Source of the DNA: Nocardioides luteus
GTDB taxonomy: Bacteria; Actinomycetota; Actinomycetes; Propionibacteriales; Nocardioidaceae
Reading direction: 5' to 3'
Assembly (NCBI RefSeq): GCF_015752315.1
Contig: NZ_JADOVJ010000001.1
Location: 4,332,501-4,396,500 of the forward strand
Length of the DNA: 64,000 nucleotides
Positions 7,611 to 15,868 of this stretch are shown here, piece after piece. A program made the position numbers and the translations under genes. A model generated the notes under the pieces. The model searched no databases. It was not told the DNA's origin and saw only the letters and a list, made by a program, of their open reading frames with translations. The number at the start of each line of letters is the position of its first letter. Position 1 is the stretch's first letter.

Positions 7611-8987
7611 CGTCGCCGCAGGTCCTCGGGTCAGCACGAACTCCCGGAGCGCGTCCGGGTCGTCCAGATCGACGTACTCGAACCCCTCGACCGCCGCCGG
7701 CGCCTCCCCGATCGCGCACATGGAATCGTAGACCTGCACGTACGCCGCCGACTGCGGCCCCCAGTCGAGCACCTTCGCCGCCCGTTCCCGTGCCCGCAAC
7801 GCCAGCTCGACGCGTAGCTCGGGGTCGTCCAGGAGCGACTCGACGGCATCGGTGAACGCCGTGACGTCCCCGGACGGGACGAAGAGCGCGGCGTCCTCGG
7901 CAGAGACCCGCGTCTCGACCAGGTCGAAGGAGACGGAGGGCAGGGCGTAGGCCATGTACTCCATCGTCTTGTTCATCGTCGAGACGTCGTTGAGCGGCGT
8001 CTTCAGGTCGGGGCAGAGGCCGACGGCGGCGGCGCTGAGGTGCTGGGCGATCAGCGCGGAGCCGGCCCGCCCGGTGAAGGTGACGACATCGTCGAGGCCC
8101 AGCTCGGTGCAACGGCGCTGGAGGTCCTCGAGGCAGTCACCGAAACCCATCAGCACGGCATCGACATCGGTGCGGCCGCGCCGGTGGACGAGCTCCGCCA
8201 TCACCTCCAGCACCGTGTCGACACCGTCCTGAGGACCCATGATCCCGAGGTAGGCCAGGGTGTGGCGACGACCCGTGGGAGCGGGGTCGTGGGGCCGGAT
8301 CGGGCGCATCACCGAGGTGTCGGGTCCGCTGCGGACCACGGTCACGTCCGCCGGGTCCATCCCGCCGCGGGTGATCGCGACCTTCCGGTAGGACTCGTTG
8401 GTCGAGATGACCTGGTCGGCGGTGGCGTACGTCTGCTTCTCGAGCCAGCGCAGCGCGGCCAGCTGGGCACGGCCGGAGAGCGAGGTCGGGGTGCCGAACC
8501 TGGAGAGGAAGAGCTCGGGGTTTAGGTCGTGCTGGTCGAAGACGAAGCGGACGCCGCGGCGCTTCCAGATGCGGGCCAGGAGCCAGTAGGTGTCGGGCGG
8601 GTTGCACGCCTGCATGATCGTGAACGGGCGGTCGCGCCAGACCTTGTTGGCCAGCAGTGCCGTGCGGATCCAGCAGTAGACGAACTCGAGCAGGTAGCCG
8701 AGCACGCCGCGGGCCTGCGGCGCGGCCCGGTACTTGTAGATGCGTACGCCGCCCAGCTGCTGGCGCCCCGGGTCGCCGGGGCCCTTCGGGCAGATCACGC
8801 TGACCTCGTAGCCGCGCGCGACCAGCGCCTGGCACTCCAACCAGACCCGTCGGTCCAGCGGCACGGGGAGGTTCTGAACGATGATCAGCACGTGCGTCTT
8901 TGCCACGCCATGTCTCTGCTGGGCTGCGTTGACCATACGAGCAGCGTTGAGGAGTGCGGAGACCCGCTCGCCGGGGACACCCGGCAT
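7608..8987 (-). CDS. glycosyltransferase family 4 (exopolysaccharide type)
   Basis: A GT-B glycosyltransferase. The family opening HVLIIVQNLPVPLDRRVWLE starts near residue 32; VFDQHDLNPELFLSRFG, YLGIMGPQDGVD (phosphate-binding loop region) and LCPDLKTPLNDVSTMNKTMEYMA with the donor-site Glu are all present. Members add a sugar to undecaprenyl-linked intermediates in the cytoplasm. The first ATG abuts a palindrome; a downstream ATG at residue 18 or a GTG at residue 28 would also keep the whole conserved domain, so the N-terminus is unsettled. It diverges from the AMP-ligase gene across a short intergenic region holding a strong palindrome. Confidence 0.88.
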   Translation of the reverse strand: MPGVPGERVSALLNAARMVNAAQQRHGVAKTHVLIIVQNLPVPLDRRVWLECQALVARGYEVSVICPKGPGDPGRQQLGGVRIYKYRAAPQARGVLGYLLEFVYCWIRTALLANKVWRDRPFTIMQACNPPDTYWLLARIWKRRGVRFVFDQHDLNPELFLSRFGTPTSLSGRAQLAALRWLEKQTYATADQVISTNESYRKVAITRGGMDPADVTVVRSGPDTSVMRPIRPHDPAPTGRRHTLAYLGIMGPQDGVDTVLEVMAELVHRRGRTDVDAVLMGFGDCLEDLQRRCTELGLDDVVTFTGRAGSALIAQHLSAAAVGLCPDLKTPLNDVSTMNKTMEYMAYALPSVSFDLVETRVSAEDAALFVPSGDVTAFTDAVESLLDDPELRVELALRARERAAKVLDWGPQSAAYVQVYDSMCAIGEAPAAVEGFEYVDLDDPDALREFVLTRGPAAT

Positions 8988-9005
8988 ATCCCCGAATCCG
9001 GGGAT
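8988..9005. promoter_or_regulatory. palindrome between divergent genes
   Basis: ATCCCCG-N4-CGGGGAT, 7-bp perfect arms, directly before the ATG used for the glycosyltransferase and about 55 bp before the AMP-ligase start. Its position suits an operator controlling both promoters. It is a looser relative of the ACCC-N5-GGGT motif. Confidence 0.4.
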
Positions 9006-9045
9006 CGTGATCGGTGACCCGGGTGCCGAGGCGCTCCGCGGCTCC

Positions 9046-9051
9046 TAGCGT
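9046..9051 (+). promoter_or_regulatory. -10 box TAGCGT for leaderless AMP-ligase mRNA
   Basis: TAGCGT lies 8 nt before the GTG start codon. The same hexamer precedes the genes at 19702 and 40713 at 7-8 nt. Confidence 0.45.
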
Positions 9052-9059
9052 CGCGTGCT

Positions 9060-10478
9060 GTGAACCCGCTGGCCGAGCGCATCCTCTCCGCACGCACGCG
9101 ACCTCGTTCGGAGTCCGTGATCGCCGATCGGCGCACCTCGGTCGGCGCGGACGGGCTGTTCGAGGCGGCCGAGGAGCTGCGGCTCGCGCTCGTCACGGCC
9201 GCCGGTGTGCCGCGGCCGCTGGTCGCCGTCGCGCTGCCGCTCTCCACCGATGCGGTCGTCGCGCTCGTGGCCGCGATCCTCGGTGACCTCTCGGTCTGCT
9301 TCGTGGACCCCTCGGCGCCCGAGGAGCACCGCCGGTCCCTCGTCCAGGCGCTCCACCCCGACGTCGTCCTCGACCGGTCGGGGATCCGGACGGTCGCCTC
9401 GTCGGCGTCGGCAGAGCCCCGAGAGGCCGGGTACGTCGCGATGTCCTCCGGCTCCACCGGCGGCGGCCCCAAGGGGGTGGTGTCGGCCTGGGCCGGGATC
9501 GATGCCTTCGTCCCGCACGGAGCGGCCGCGCTCGACCTCGACGCCTCCTCGGCGTGGGCCGAGGTCTCGCACCTCTCCTACGACCTGGCGATGACCAACC
9601 TGCTGGTCGCCCTGGCCGCCGGCGCCTCCCTGCACCTCTCCTCGTCGCTGGGTGACCGGCTCCGGCCGCTCGGCTTCTGCACCCGCGTCGAGGCGACGCA
9701 CCTGCGCCTGGCTCCCCGGTTCATCGACCTCGCGGCGGCCGAACGGGTCGACGCGGCCCCGCGGAGCCTGCGGGTGTGGGGCTCCGGCGGCGACCGGCTC
9801 TCCGCCGCCGACGCGCAGCGCGTCTTCGACCTCGGGGTCGCGACGGTCGTCAACACGTACGGCACCAGCGAGACGATCGGGTTCGCCAGCGCCGCCCGGT
9901 TCGATGCCGGCGGCGAGCTGCCGACGGTCCACGGAGCGCTCGGCATCGGGCACGGGGCGGTCGGGGCGTGGCGTACGTCGTTGTCGGGTGACGGCGACGA
10001 CGGGGCGCCCGCCGAGGGGATGCTCGCCATCGAGTCGCCCCACCTGCCCGGCGGCTATCTCTTCGGCGCCCCGAACGGCGAGTATCCGCGCTGGGACACC
10101 GCGGAGCGGGTGCTCACCGGCGATCTCGGCGTGCGCCGCGGCGAGGACCTCTTCTGCTTGGGCCGCGCGGGGCGCCGGGTCAAGCGCAGCGCCAGCTTCG
10201 TCGACCTGGACGCCCTCGACGCCGAGGTGAAGCAGACCTTCGGCCTGGCCACCTTCACCGCCGCCACCCCCGCCGGGGACCTGGTCAGCCTCGTCGAGGG
10301 CCCGGCCGCCCAGCTCGACGACCTCCGTCGTGGTCTCCCGACGGTCCTGCGCCCGGACTCGGTGCCGGACGTGCTCGTCCCCGTCGCCCAGCTCCCCCGC
10401 CTCGGCAACGGGAAGATCGACCAGGCCGCGGCTCAGGCGCTGGCCGAGGGCGGGATGCTCACCGAGTCACCTCGGTGA
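9060..10478 (+). CDS. AMP-forming acyl/aminoacyl ligase (ANL superfamily)
   Basis: A 472-residue adenylating enzyme, short for the superfamily. The P-loop SSGSTGGGPKG is at 129-139, the adenine-site NTYGTSE at 265-271, TGD at 353-355 and the C-terminal catalytic Lys in GNGKID at about 452. It activates a carboxylic acid as acyl-AMP and hands it to a thiol, most likely the phosphopantetheine of the acyl carrier protein encoded just downstream on the opposite strand. The ligase, carrier and PLP-decarboxylase set recalls the ligase and decarboxylase families associated with exosortase-A exopolysaccharide loci, but no exosortase is visible here. The substrate could be an amino acid or short hydroxy acid; the sequence does not settle it. 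Confidence 0.85.
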   Translation: MNPLAERILSARTRPRSESVIADRRTSVGADGLFEAAEELRLALVTAAGVPRPLVAVALPLSTDAVVALVAAILGDLSVCFVDPSAPEEHRRSLVQALHPDVVLDRSGIRTVASSASAEPREAGYVAMSSGSTGGGPKGVVSAWAGIDAFVPHGAAALDLDASSAWAEVSHLSYDLAMTNLLVALAAGASLHLSSSLGDRLRPLGFCTRVEATHLRLAPRFIDLAAAERVDAAPRSLRVWGSGGDRLSAADAQRVFDLGVATVVNTYGTSETIGFASAARFDAGGELPTVHGALGIGHGAVGAWRTSLSGDGDDGAPAEGMLAIESPHLPGGYLFGAPNGEYPRWDTAERVLTGDLGVRRGEDLFCLGRAGRRVKRSASFVDLDALDAEVKQTFGLATFTAATPAGDLVSLVEGPAAQLDDLRRGLPTVLRPDSVPDVLVPVAQLPRLGNGKIDQAAAQALAEGGMLTESPR

Positions 10479-10483
10479 GCATC
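10454..10483. terminator. bidirectional hairpin spanning both stop codons
   Basis: GATGCTCACCGAG-TCAC-CTCGGTGAGCATC is a perfect 13-bp stem with a 4-nt loop. It covers the 3' ends and stops of the two convergent genes (ligase and ACP). It probably terminates both transcripts although no T-run follows. Confidence 0.7.
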
Positions 10484-10748
10484 AACCCAGCTGCGCGCCC
10501 ACGTACTCGGCCAGCGACCCGACGGACTCGAACACCTCGGCGTTGATGTCGTCCTCGTCCATCTCGAAGCCGAAGCGGTCCTCGAGGACGGTGATCAGCT
10601 CGACCAGGGCGAGCGAGTCGAGCTCGGGCAGGGAGCCGAACAGCAGCGTGTCGGCGGTGAGCGTGCCGGCGCTGTGGTCGGGGCCGATCACGTCGGTGAT
10701 CGCCTCACCGACCCGGTCGAGGGTCGCTTCGGTGGTGTCGATGGTCAT
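10482..10748 (-). CDS. acyl carrier protein
   Basis: An 88-residue acidic helical protein with the phosphopantetheine site LPELDSLALVEL; Ser45 is the attachment residue. Such carriers tether acyl or aminoacyl groups by thioester. AAGGAG sits eight bases before the ATG. It is the last gene of a minus-strand run (GT2, GNAT, PLP decarboxylase, ACP) and faces the AMP-ligase, its probable loading enzyme. A dedicated AcpS-type transferase is encoded at about 44.4 kb. It is unlikely to be the fatty-acid-synthase ACP, given context and divergence around DSL. Confidence 0.88.
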   Translation of the reverse strand: MTIDTTEATLDRVGEAITDVIGPDHSAGTLTADTLLFGSLPELDSLALVELITVLEDRFGFEMDEDDINAEVFESVGSLAEYVGAQLG

Positions 10749-10781
10749 GAGCAGGACTCCTTGGGTTCAGGGTTCAGGGGT

Positions 10782-11975
10782 TCAGACGAGCACTTCGAGC
10801 GGCGCCGGGTGGCTCAGGAACGCGGTGGGGCTGGCGGTGAGGCCGTACGCCCCGGCCTGGTGGACCACGACCAGGTCGCCCACCTCGGCCCGCGGCAGGC
10901 TCACCTTGTCGCCGAGCAGGTCCAGCGGCGTGCACAGGCAGCCGACGACCTGAACGGTCTCCTCCTCGCCTTCGCGGGCCGCCGCGACGGAGATCGGGTA
11001 GTTGCGGCGGATGACCTGCCCGAAGTTGCCGGAGGCGGCGAGCTGGTGGTGCATGCCACCGTCGACGACGAGGAAGGTCTTGCCGCGGGAGATCTTGCGG
11101 TCGACGACCCGCGTCACGTAGACCCCCGCCTCGCCGACCAGATAGCGGCCGAGCTCGATCACGACCTGCGCGGACGGCAGCGAGGGACGTACGCGACGGG
11201 CGAGCAGCTCCTCGAGCCGCGAGCCGACCAGATCGAGGTCGAGAGGACGATCCTGGGCGTAGTAGGGGATCCCGAAGCCGCCGCCGATGTTGAGATAGGT
11301 CATCGCCGCAGGAAGGTCGTCGGCCAGCCGCAGCACGAGGTCGACGGTGCTCTCCTGGGCCGACGCCAGGATCTCGGCGTGCAGGTTCTGGGAGCCGGAG
11401 AAGACGTGGAAGCCGGCCACCTCGACGTCGCGGTCGTGCAGCGTCTTGAGCAGCAGCGGCACGGTCTCGGCGTCGACCCCGAACTGCTGGGCGCCGCCGC
11501 CCATCCGCATCCCGGAGCCCTTGACCTCGAAGTCCGGGTTGACCCGCACCGCGACCCGCGGCCGAAGACCGAGCCGCTCGGCGGCCTCGACCAGGCGGTC
11601 GGCCTCGAGCGGCGACTCGATCTCGACGAGCACCCCGGCCGCGACCGCCTGCGTCAGCTCGGCGACCGACTTCCCCGGTCCTGCGAAGCTCACGGAGCCC
11701 GGAGCGATCCCGGTGTCGAGCGCCACCCGCATCTCGGCCCCCGAGGCGACATCGAGGGCGTCGACGGTCCGGGCGAGGTGCTGGACCACCGCCGGCATCG
11801 GGTTGGCCTTGACCGCATAGCTCAGGTGCACGTCCTCGGGGAGCGCGGACCGCAGCGAGGCGACCCGGGCGTCGATCGCGGCCCGGTCGTAGGCGAAGAA
11901 CGGTGTCGACCCGACCCGCTCCGCCAGCAGCCGCACCGGTACGCCTCCCACGGCCGGTCTCCCGACGTACGTCAT
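10782..11975 (-). CDS. PLP-dependent decarboxylase, Orn/DAP/Arg fold III family
   Basis: A 397-residue fold-type III enzyme related to diaminopimelate/ornithine decarboxylases. The PLP lysine is in SYAVKAN (K56), the ring-stacking His in GFHVFSGSQ (H190), the phosphate-binding GGGFG at 231-235 and the catalytic Cys in CLCTPLD (C348). This subgroup is the one known beside AMP-ligase and ACP in exopolysaccharide loci, where it probably decarboxylates an amino acid, perhaps after attachment to the carrier. It starts one base after the stop of the GNAT-like gene and precedes the ACP. The substrate is inferred only from neighbours; free diaminopimelate decarboxylation cannot be excluded, although lysine genes are absent here. 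Confidence 0.85.
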   Translation of the reverse strand: MTYVGRPAVGGVPVRLLAERVGSTPFFAYDRAAIDARVASLRSALPEDVHLSYAVKANPMPAVVQHLARTVDALDVASGAEMRVALDTGIAPGSVSFAGPGKSVAELTQAVAAGVLVEIESPLEADRLVEAAERLGLRPRVAVRVNPDFEVKGSGMRMGGGAQQFGVDAETVPLLLKTLHDRDVEVAGFHVFSGSQNLHAEILASAQESTVDLVLRLADDLPAAMTYLNIGGGFGIPYYAQDRPLDLDLVGSRLEELLARRVRPSLPSAQVVIELGRYLVGEAGVYVTRVVDRKISRGKTFLVVDGGMHHQLAASGNFGQVIRRNYPISVAAAREGEEETVQVVGCLCTPLDLLGDKVSLPRAEVGDLVVVHQAGAYGLTASPTAFLSHPAPLEVLV

Positions 11976-11976
11976 C

Positions 11977-12828
11977 TCACCACTCCAGACATGTCAGCTC
12001 GCTGTACAGGTAGTCGACCCGAGCCGGGTCGAGGGCGTCGCTGCGCAGCATCTTCGGCCGCGACCGCGACAGCCGGTGCGACCCGGCGGGAGCACCTCCG
12101 GCGACCCGGTGCTCGATCAGGGTCGCCGCAGCGCCGTGCTGCCGCAGCAGGTGCGTGGCCAGCCGCGGCGCGTGCCGCCGGAGCAGCTCGGGGTTGCTCG
12201 CGTAGAGGACCGAGGCGAAGGCGCGTACGCCCTTGCGGGTGTCCTTGCGGGCCACCACGTAGCAGTGCTCGGAGCCGGTGCTCAGCACCACGTGCCGGGC
12301 CGCCGCCGCGGCACGGTGGTCGGCATAGAGGTCCCGCTCCTCGCCCTGCAGGACCGAGTCCAGCACGTCGGGACGACTGCTCACCCGCACCCCGCGCCCC
12401 GGCAGCGCCACCGCCGGGACCAGCGAGGTGGTCGTGTCTAGGTCGGTGAACTTGAGCTTCCGGTTGAGCGCGACGACGTTGCCCGAGGGCGAGAAGTCGG
12501 TGAACTCGTAGCCGGGCTGCTTGAGCAGCGTGGTCAGCAGCCGCAGCCCCTGGTGGCGGTGGCTGTCGAGCACGCACCAGGCGCCCAGGTTGCAGATCTG
12601 GAGCTTCTCGGCACCGACCGTGCGCTCGGAGTAGTAGGCGAGATAGGCCCCGACCACCCGGTCCCCCTCGGCGAGGAAGAACCCGTGGTTGGGCTGGGGT
12701 ACGTCCCACGGCACCCGCAGCGCCTGGGTCCACTCCAGCTCCCGCACGCGCGGGTTCAGCTCCTGGTGCAGGAATGTGGAGACGGCCGGAAGGTCCTCGG
12801 CCGTGATCGGGGCGAGCACGGCCTTCAT
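11977..12828 (-). CDS. GNAT-like acyltransferase
   Basis: A 283-residue protein whose first 140 residues read as an acetyltransferase fold: an N-terminal ITAEDLPAVSTFL segment, GAYLAYYSERT strand, CNLGAWCVLDSHRHQGLRLL with the Arg-His-Gln-Gly-Leu cofactor loop, then FTDFSPSGNVVALNRKLKF. The C-terminal half has no motif I can name. The ATG overlaps the end of the GT2 gene by four bases (ATGA) and the stop lies one base from the PLP decarboxylase. It may transfer the carrier-bound acyl or aminoacyl group to a sugar. That role is inference; the GNAT call itself is moderately supported by the Q/R-x-x-G-x-A/L-type loop. Confidence 0.65.
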   Translation of the reverse strand: MKAVLAPITAEDLPAVSTFLHQELNPRVRELEWTQALRVPWDVPQPNHGFFLAEGDRVVGAYLAYYSERTVGAEKLQICNLGAWCVLDSHRHQGLRLLTTLLKQPGYEFTDFSPSGNVVALNRKLKFTDLDTTTSLVPAVALPGRGVRVSSRPDVLDSVLQGEERDLYADHRAAAAARHVVLSTGSEHCYVVARKDTRKGVRAFASVLYASNPELLRRHAPRLATHLLRQHGAAATLIEHRVAGGAPAGSHRLSRSRPKMLRSDALDPARVDYLYSELTCLEW

Positions 12829-13811
12829 GCGCTCGCCACCCACTCGGGGCCACGCGGGGCGCTCATCCGCCGGGGGCTGACCAGGGTGCGGACCGCACGT
12901 CGCGAGGTCTGCTTCCCCAGCAGTGCGCGACTGCACTCGCGGGCCAGCACCATCAGCCAGTACGCCGCCCCCTGGACCCGCCCCCGACGGGCCGTGAAGA
13001 GCCGCACCCGGTTGGCGACCAACAGCGCCCACAGCCCGGGCGAGGTGGTGGACTCGCCGCCGAGGTGCACGGCGCGGGCGGCGGGGACGTAGCGCACCCG
13101 GAAGCCCCGGTCGCGGGCACGCAGGTGGAACTCGGTCTCCTCGGAGTAGAGGAAGTAGGACTCGTCCCAGGGCCCGCACGCCCGCCAGCACGCCGCGCTG
13201 ATCAGCTGGGTGGAGCCCTCGGCCCAGTCGGTGTCCTGGGCTCGCTCGTACTCGGCCGGCGAGGCCACGATCTCGCCCGCCCACCGCACGCGGCCGGCGC
13301 GGTTGGCGCCCACCACGGCATCGGCGAAGGCCCGGACCAGGTTCGGTGCACCGCGCATCGACTCGATCAGCCGGCCCTCGGCATCGACCAGGTGCGGAAC
13401 GGCGACGCCGACACCGGGGTGTTTGCCAGCGGGCAGAGCGAGCTCGCGCGCCAGCTCCACGCCACAGCCGGGCTCGAGGCGTACGTCCGGGTTGAGCACC
13501 AGCACCGCGTCGAGGCCAGGCTCTTCGGCGAAGGCAGCGGCGACACCGGCGTTGATCCCGGCGGCGTAGCCGCCGTTGCGCCCGGTCTCGACGACGGTCG
13601 CCTCCGGCGCGAGGCGGCGGGCGACCGCCACGGTGTCGTCGGCCGAGGCGTTGTCGGCGACCACCAGCCGCCACCCGAGACCGGCGAGCCCGCCCGGCAG
13701 GGAGGCGACGAGATCGGCCAGCAGGTGAGCGCTGTTGTAGGTCACCACCACGACGGCGATGGTGCGGATCCGGTGCGACACGTCATGAGTCTCGACGGCG
13801 CCGACCCCCAA
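12825..13811 (-). CDS. glycosyltransferase family 2 (rhamnosyltransferase-like)
   Basis: A 328-residue GT-A enzyme. Motifs in order are AVVVVTYNSAH, VVADNASADDT, GRNGGYAAGINAG, LVLNPDVRL (the DxD-like site), acceptor loop AEGSTQLISAACW and FLYSEETEFHLRARDRG. This is the pattern of cytoplasmic rhamnosyl- or mannosyltransferases acting on lipid-linked glycans. It leads the minus-strand run to GNAT, decarboxylase and ACP and overlaps the GNAT start. It diverges from the polysaccharide deacetylase gene. The N-terminus could instead begin about 11 residues later, at GTG before SHRIRTIAV; I keep the longer form. Confidence 0.88.
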   Translation of the reverse strand: MGVGAVETHDVSHRIRTIAVVVVTYNSAHLLADLVASLPGGLAGLGWRLVVADNASADDTVAVARRLAPEATVVETGRNGGYAAGINAGVAAAFAEEPGLDAVLVLNPDVRLEPGCGVELARELALPAGKHPGVGVAVPHLVDAEGRLIESMRGAPNLVRAFADAVVGANRAGRVRWAGEIVASPAEYERAQDTDWAEGSTQLISAACWRACGPWDESYFLYSEETEFHLRARDRGFRVRYVPAARAVHLGGESTTSPGLWALLVANRVRLFTARRGRVQGAAYWLMVLARECSRALLGKQTSRRAVRTLVSPRRMSAPRGPEWVASA

Positions 13812-13890
13812 CCGAGCGGCCTCCCGAGCGCAGATCCCCCGTATGAGGTAGGCCTTCGCACCGGGCGACCGGACGCGTCCTCCGGATCCT

Positions 13891-13896
13891 TACCGT
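13891..13896 (+). promoter_or_regulatory. -10 box TACCGT for leaderless deacetylase mRNA
   Basis: TACCGT lies 7 nt before the ATG, followed by the same GAAGAAC spacer as at the MFS gene (3559-3565). This decides the start against a GTG three codons earlier. Confidence 0.5.
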
Positions 13897-13903
13897 GAAG
13901 AAC

Positions 13904-14569
13904 ATGCCCGTCCACGTGACCAACATCTGCTTCCACGGCATCGGCGAGCCCGAGCGCGAGCTGGAGCCGGGCGAGGACCGCTACTGGATCGGCCAGGACG
14001 CCTACGAGGACATCCTCGACGCCGTGGCCGGCCGCCCCGACGTGCGGATCAGCTTCGACGACGGCAACCACTCCGACGTCGCCCTCGGGCTGCCGGGTCT
14101 GCTCAACCGCGGCCTGACCGCCACCTTCTTCGTCCTGGCCGGGCGCCTGGGCCTGCCGGGGAGCGTCGACCGCCTCGACATCCGTCTCCTCCGGGTGGCG
14201 GGCATGCGGATCGGCACCCACGGCATGGACCACGTCAGCTGGCGCGGCCTCGACGCCGCGGGCGTACGCCGCGAGCTGATCGAGGCCCGCGAGCAGATCA
14301 CCATGGCGGCCGGTGAGGTCGTCGAGGAGGCGGCGCTCCCGCTGGGCCGCTACGACCGCACCACGCTGCGTCACCTGCGCCGCCTCGGCTACCAGCACGT
14401 CTACACCAGCGACCGCGCCCACGCGGTGGCCGGAGCCTGGCTGCAGCCGAGGTTCAGCATCACCGCGAGCGACGACGGTGCCAGCGTACGCAGCCAGATC
14501 CTGAACGGGCAGGGCATCGCCCGGCGGATGGAACGCCAGGCAGCGGGTCTCGTCAAGAGGCTGCGCTGA
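13904..14569 (+). CDS. polysaccharide deacetylase (NodB-type)
   Basis: A 221-residue carbohydrate esterase 4 fold. The metal/catalytic motif SFDDG (Asp-Asp at 52-53) and the His pair in THGMDHVSW (H106, H110) are present, as is LPLGRYDRTTLRHLRRLGY, the usual motif-3 region. The enzyme removes N-acetyl, or possibly O-acetyl, groups from a sugar. There is no signal peptide, so action would be cytoplasmic, for example on a lipid-linked intermediate or nucleotide sugar, which differs from wall-active homologues. It is downstream of a leaderless-type promoter and precedes two secreted beta-helix proteins on the same strand. Confidence 0.88.
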   Translation: MPVHVTNICFHGIGEPERELEPGEDRYWIGQDAYEDILDAVAGRPDVRISFDDGNHSDVALGLPGLLNRGLTATFFVLAGRLGLPGSVDRLDIRLLRVAGMRIGTHGMDHVSWRGLDAAGVRRELIEAREQITMAAGEVVEEAALPLGRYDRTTLRHLRRLGYQHVYTSDRAHAVAGAWLQPRFSITASDDGASVRSQILNGQGIARRMERQAAGLVKRLR

Positions 14570-14693
14570 GACGAGGAGCCGGCCCGTTGCGAAGTAACCA
14601 GTTTGAAGGATGCTCTCGGCCCCCGGGTCGGGCAGGGTCGAGCAGGCAGTGCCGAAGAATGATGGCCATCGAGACGCGAACGGGTGCAAACAC

Positions 14694-15755
14694 ATGCCAA
14701 CCAAGCCAGGCCGGCGCCGGCGGATCGCGGTCGTAGCGGGCCTGGCCCTGCTGCTGGCCGCCACGACCTGGTTCCTGTGGCCCAACTCCGCCCAGGTGCG
14801 CAAGGTCGGCTCCGACTCGCTGCCGACGGTCCCGCCACCGGCGAGCGCGACCCCCTCCCCCACACCTTTGGCCAGTCCCAGCCCCACGGCCTCGTCGACC
14901 CCACCGACGCCGACCCCCACACCGTCGGCCACCCCGGAGCGTACGAAGCCCACGACCGCCGCCGCACCGCCGGCCAAGGGGTTCCCGACGCGCGAGTCGG
15001 CGGGGCTGCCCGGCGGCTGGAAGCCGAAGCGCACGGTGACCGGTGACTTCTGGGTCCGGCACCGCGGCGCGGTCGTGGAGGACCTGCGGATCACCAACGG
15101 GGTCATCTACGTCACCGCACCCGGTGTCACCCTGCGCCGTATCGAGGCGATCGCCTCGGTCGTGGTCAACGACTACAACGGCGTGTGCAACGCCGGCCTG
15201 CGGATCGAGGACTCCGACTTCGTCCGGAGCAGCGCCCCGACGACGGAGGAGGCCTGGCCGGCGGTCTCGGCCGGCGGCTACACGGTGCGCAACGTCGTGA
15301 TCGACGGGGTGCCCGAGGGGCTGCGCGCCTCCAACAAGGAGCGCTGCGGCGGCGTCAAGATCCACGACTCCTTCGTCCGCGTCACCTCCCCGGACGTGTG
15401 CAGCGACTGGCACGGCGACGGCCTGCAGGGCTACGGCGGCGGCAAGGTCACGGTGCGGCGTACGGTGATGATCCTGGACGTCAAGAACAACTGCCACGGC
15501 ACCGCCCCGTTCTTCAACCCCGCAGGTCAGGGCAACGACGCGGTCGACATCGACGGCCTGGTCGTGGCCGGGGGCGGCTACCCGTTCCGCAACGGCATGC
15601 CGGGGCCGGTCCGCGGCCTCTACGTCGTCGACCAGAGCTGGGTCTACAACCCGCTCGACGTGGACTGCTCGGTGGTCACCGAGTGGAGCGCGGCCGTCGT
15701 CACCATGGACTCGGCCGGCCAGCCCGTGCCGATCCGCGACCTACCCTGCGAGTGA
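14694..15755 (+). CDS. membrane-anchored right-handed beta-helix protein
   Basis: A 353-residue exported protein. Basic residues GRRRR are followed by one hydrophobic segment (VVAGLALLLAATTWFL), then a Pro/Thr/Ser-rich spacer of about 60 residues typical of crossing a thick wall. The C-terminal domain starts at GFPTRESAGLPGGW and has repeated strands ending in N/D-x-G-V/I, as in parallel beta-helix polysaccharide-binding or -cleaving proteins. It is a close paralogue of the C-terminal half of the next gene. Four conserved cysteines (VCNAG, RCGG, VCSDW, NNCHG) suggest disulfides outside the cell. Activity is unknown: a lyase, hydrolase or adhesin acting on the locus polysaccharide is plausible. 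The start is the ATG nearest the basic segment. Confidence 0.75.
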   Translation: MPTKPGRRRRIAVVAGLALLLAATTWFLWPNSAQVRKVGSDSLPTVPPPASATPSPTPLASPSPTASSTPPTPTPTPSATPERTKPTTAAAPPAKGFPTRESAGLPGGWKPKRTVTGDFWVRHRGAVVEDLRITNGVIYVTAPGVTLRRIEAIASVVVNDYNGVCNAGLRIEDSDFVRSSAPTTEEAWPAVSAGGYTVRNVVIDGVPEGLRASNKERCGGVKIHDSFVRVTSPDVCSDWHGDGLQGYGGGKVTVRRTVMILDVKNNCHGTAPFFNPAGQGNDAVDIDGLVVAGGGYPFRNGMPGPVRGLYVVDQSWVYNPLDVDCSVVTEWSAAVVTMDSAGQPVPIRDLPCE

Positions 15756-15823
15756 CCTCCAAGCCCTCGAAACCGGCCATATATACCGAGTTTTGGGGGT
15801 GCCTGTTCGGCAAGGTTCAAACG

Positions 15824-15829
15824 TAGTGT
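15824..15829 (+). promoter_or_regulatory. possible -10 box TAGTGT
   Basis: TAGTGT lies about 40 nt before the next start, giving a short leader. An AT-rich ATATATACC stretch precedes it. Assigned by consensus only. Confidence 0.3.
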
Positions 15830-15868
15830 CGATGCCGTTGCCGGTATCCCATACGAACAGGTGCATTC

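Noticed and set aside
9060..12828. Nonribosomal peptide or polyketide cluster
   Set aside because: A single stand-alone ligase and carrier, no condensation, ketosynthase or thioesterase domain, and glycan genes on both sides.
12829..13674. Extended start for the GNAT-like protein
   Set aside because: The added residues lie wholly inside the GT2 gene in another frame and are Arg/Ala-rich; the ATGA overlap gives a natural start.
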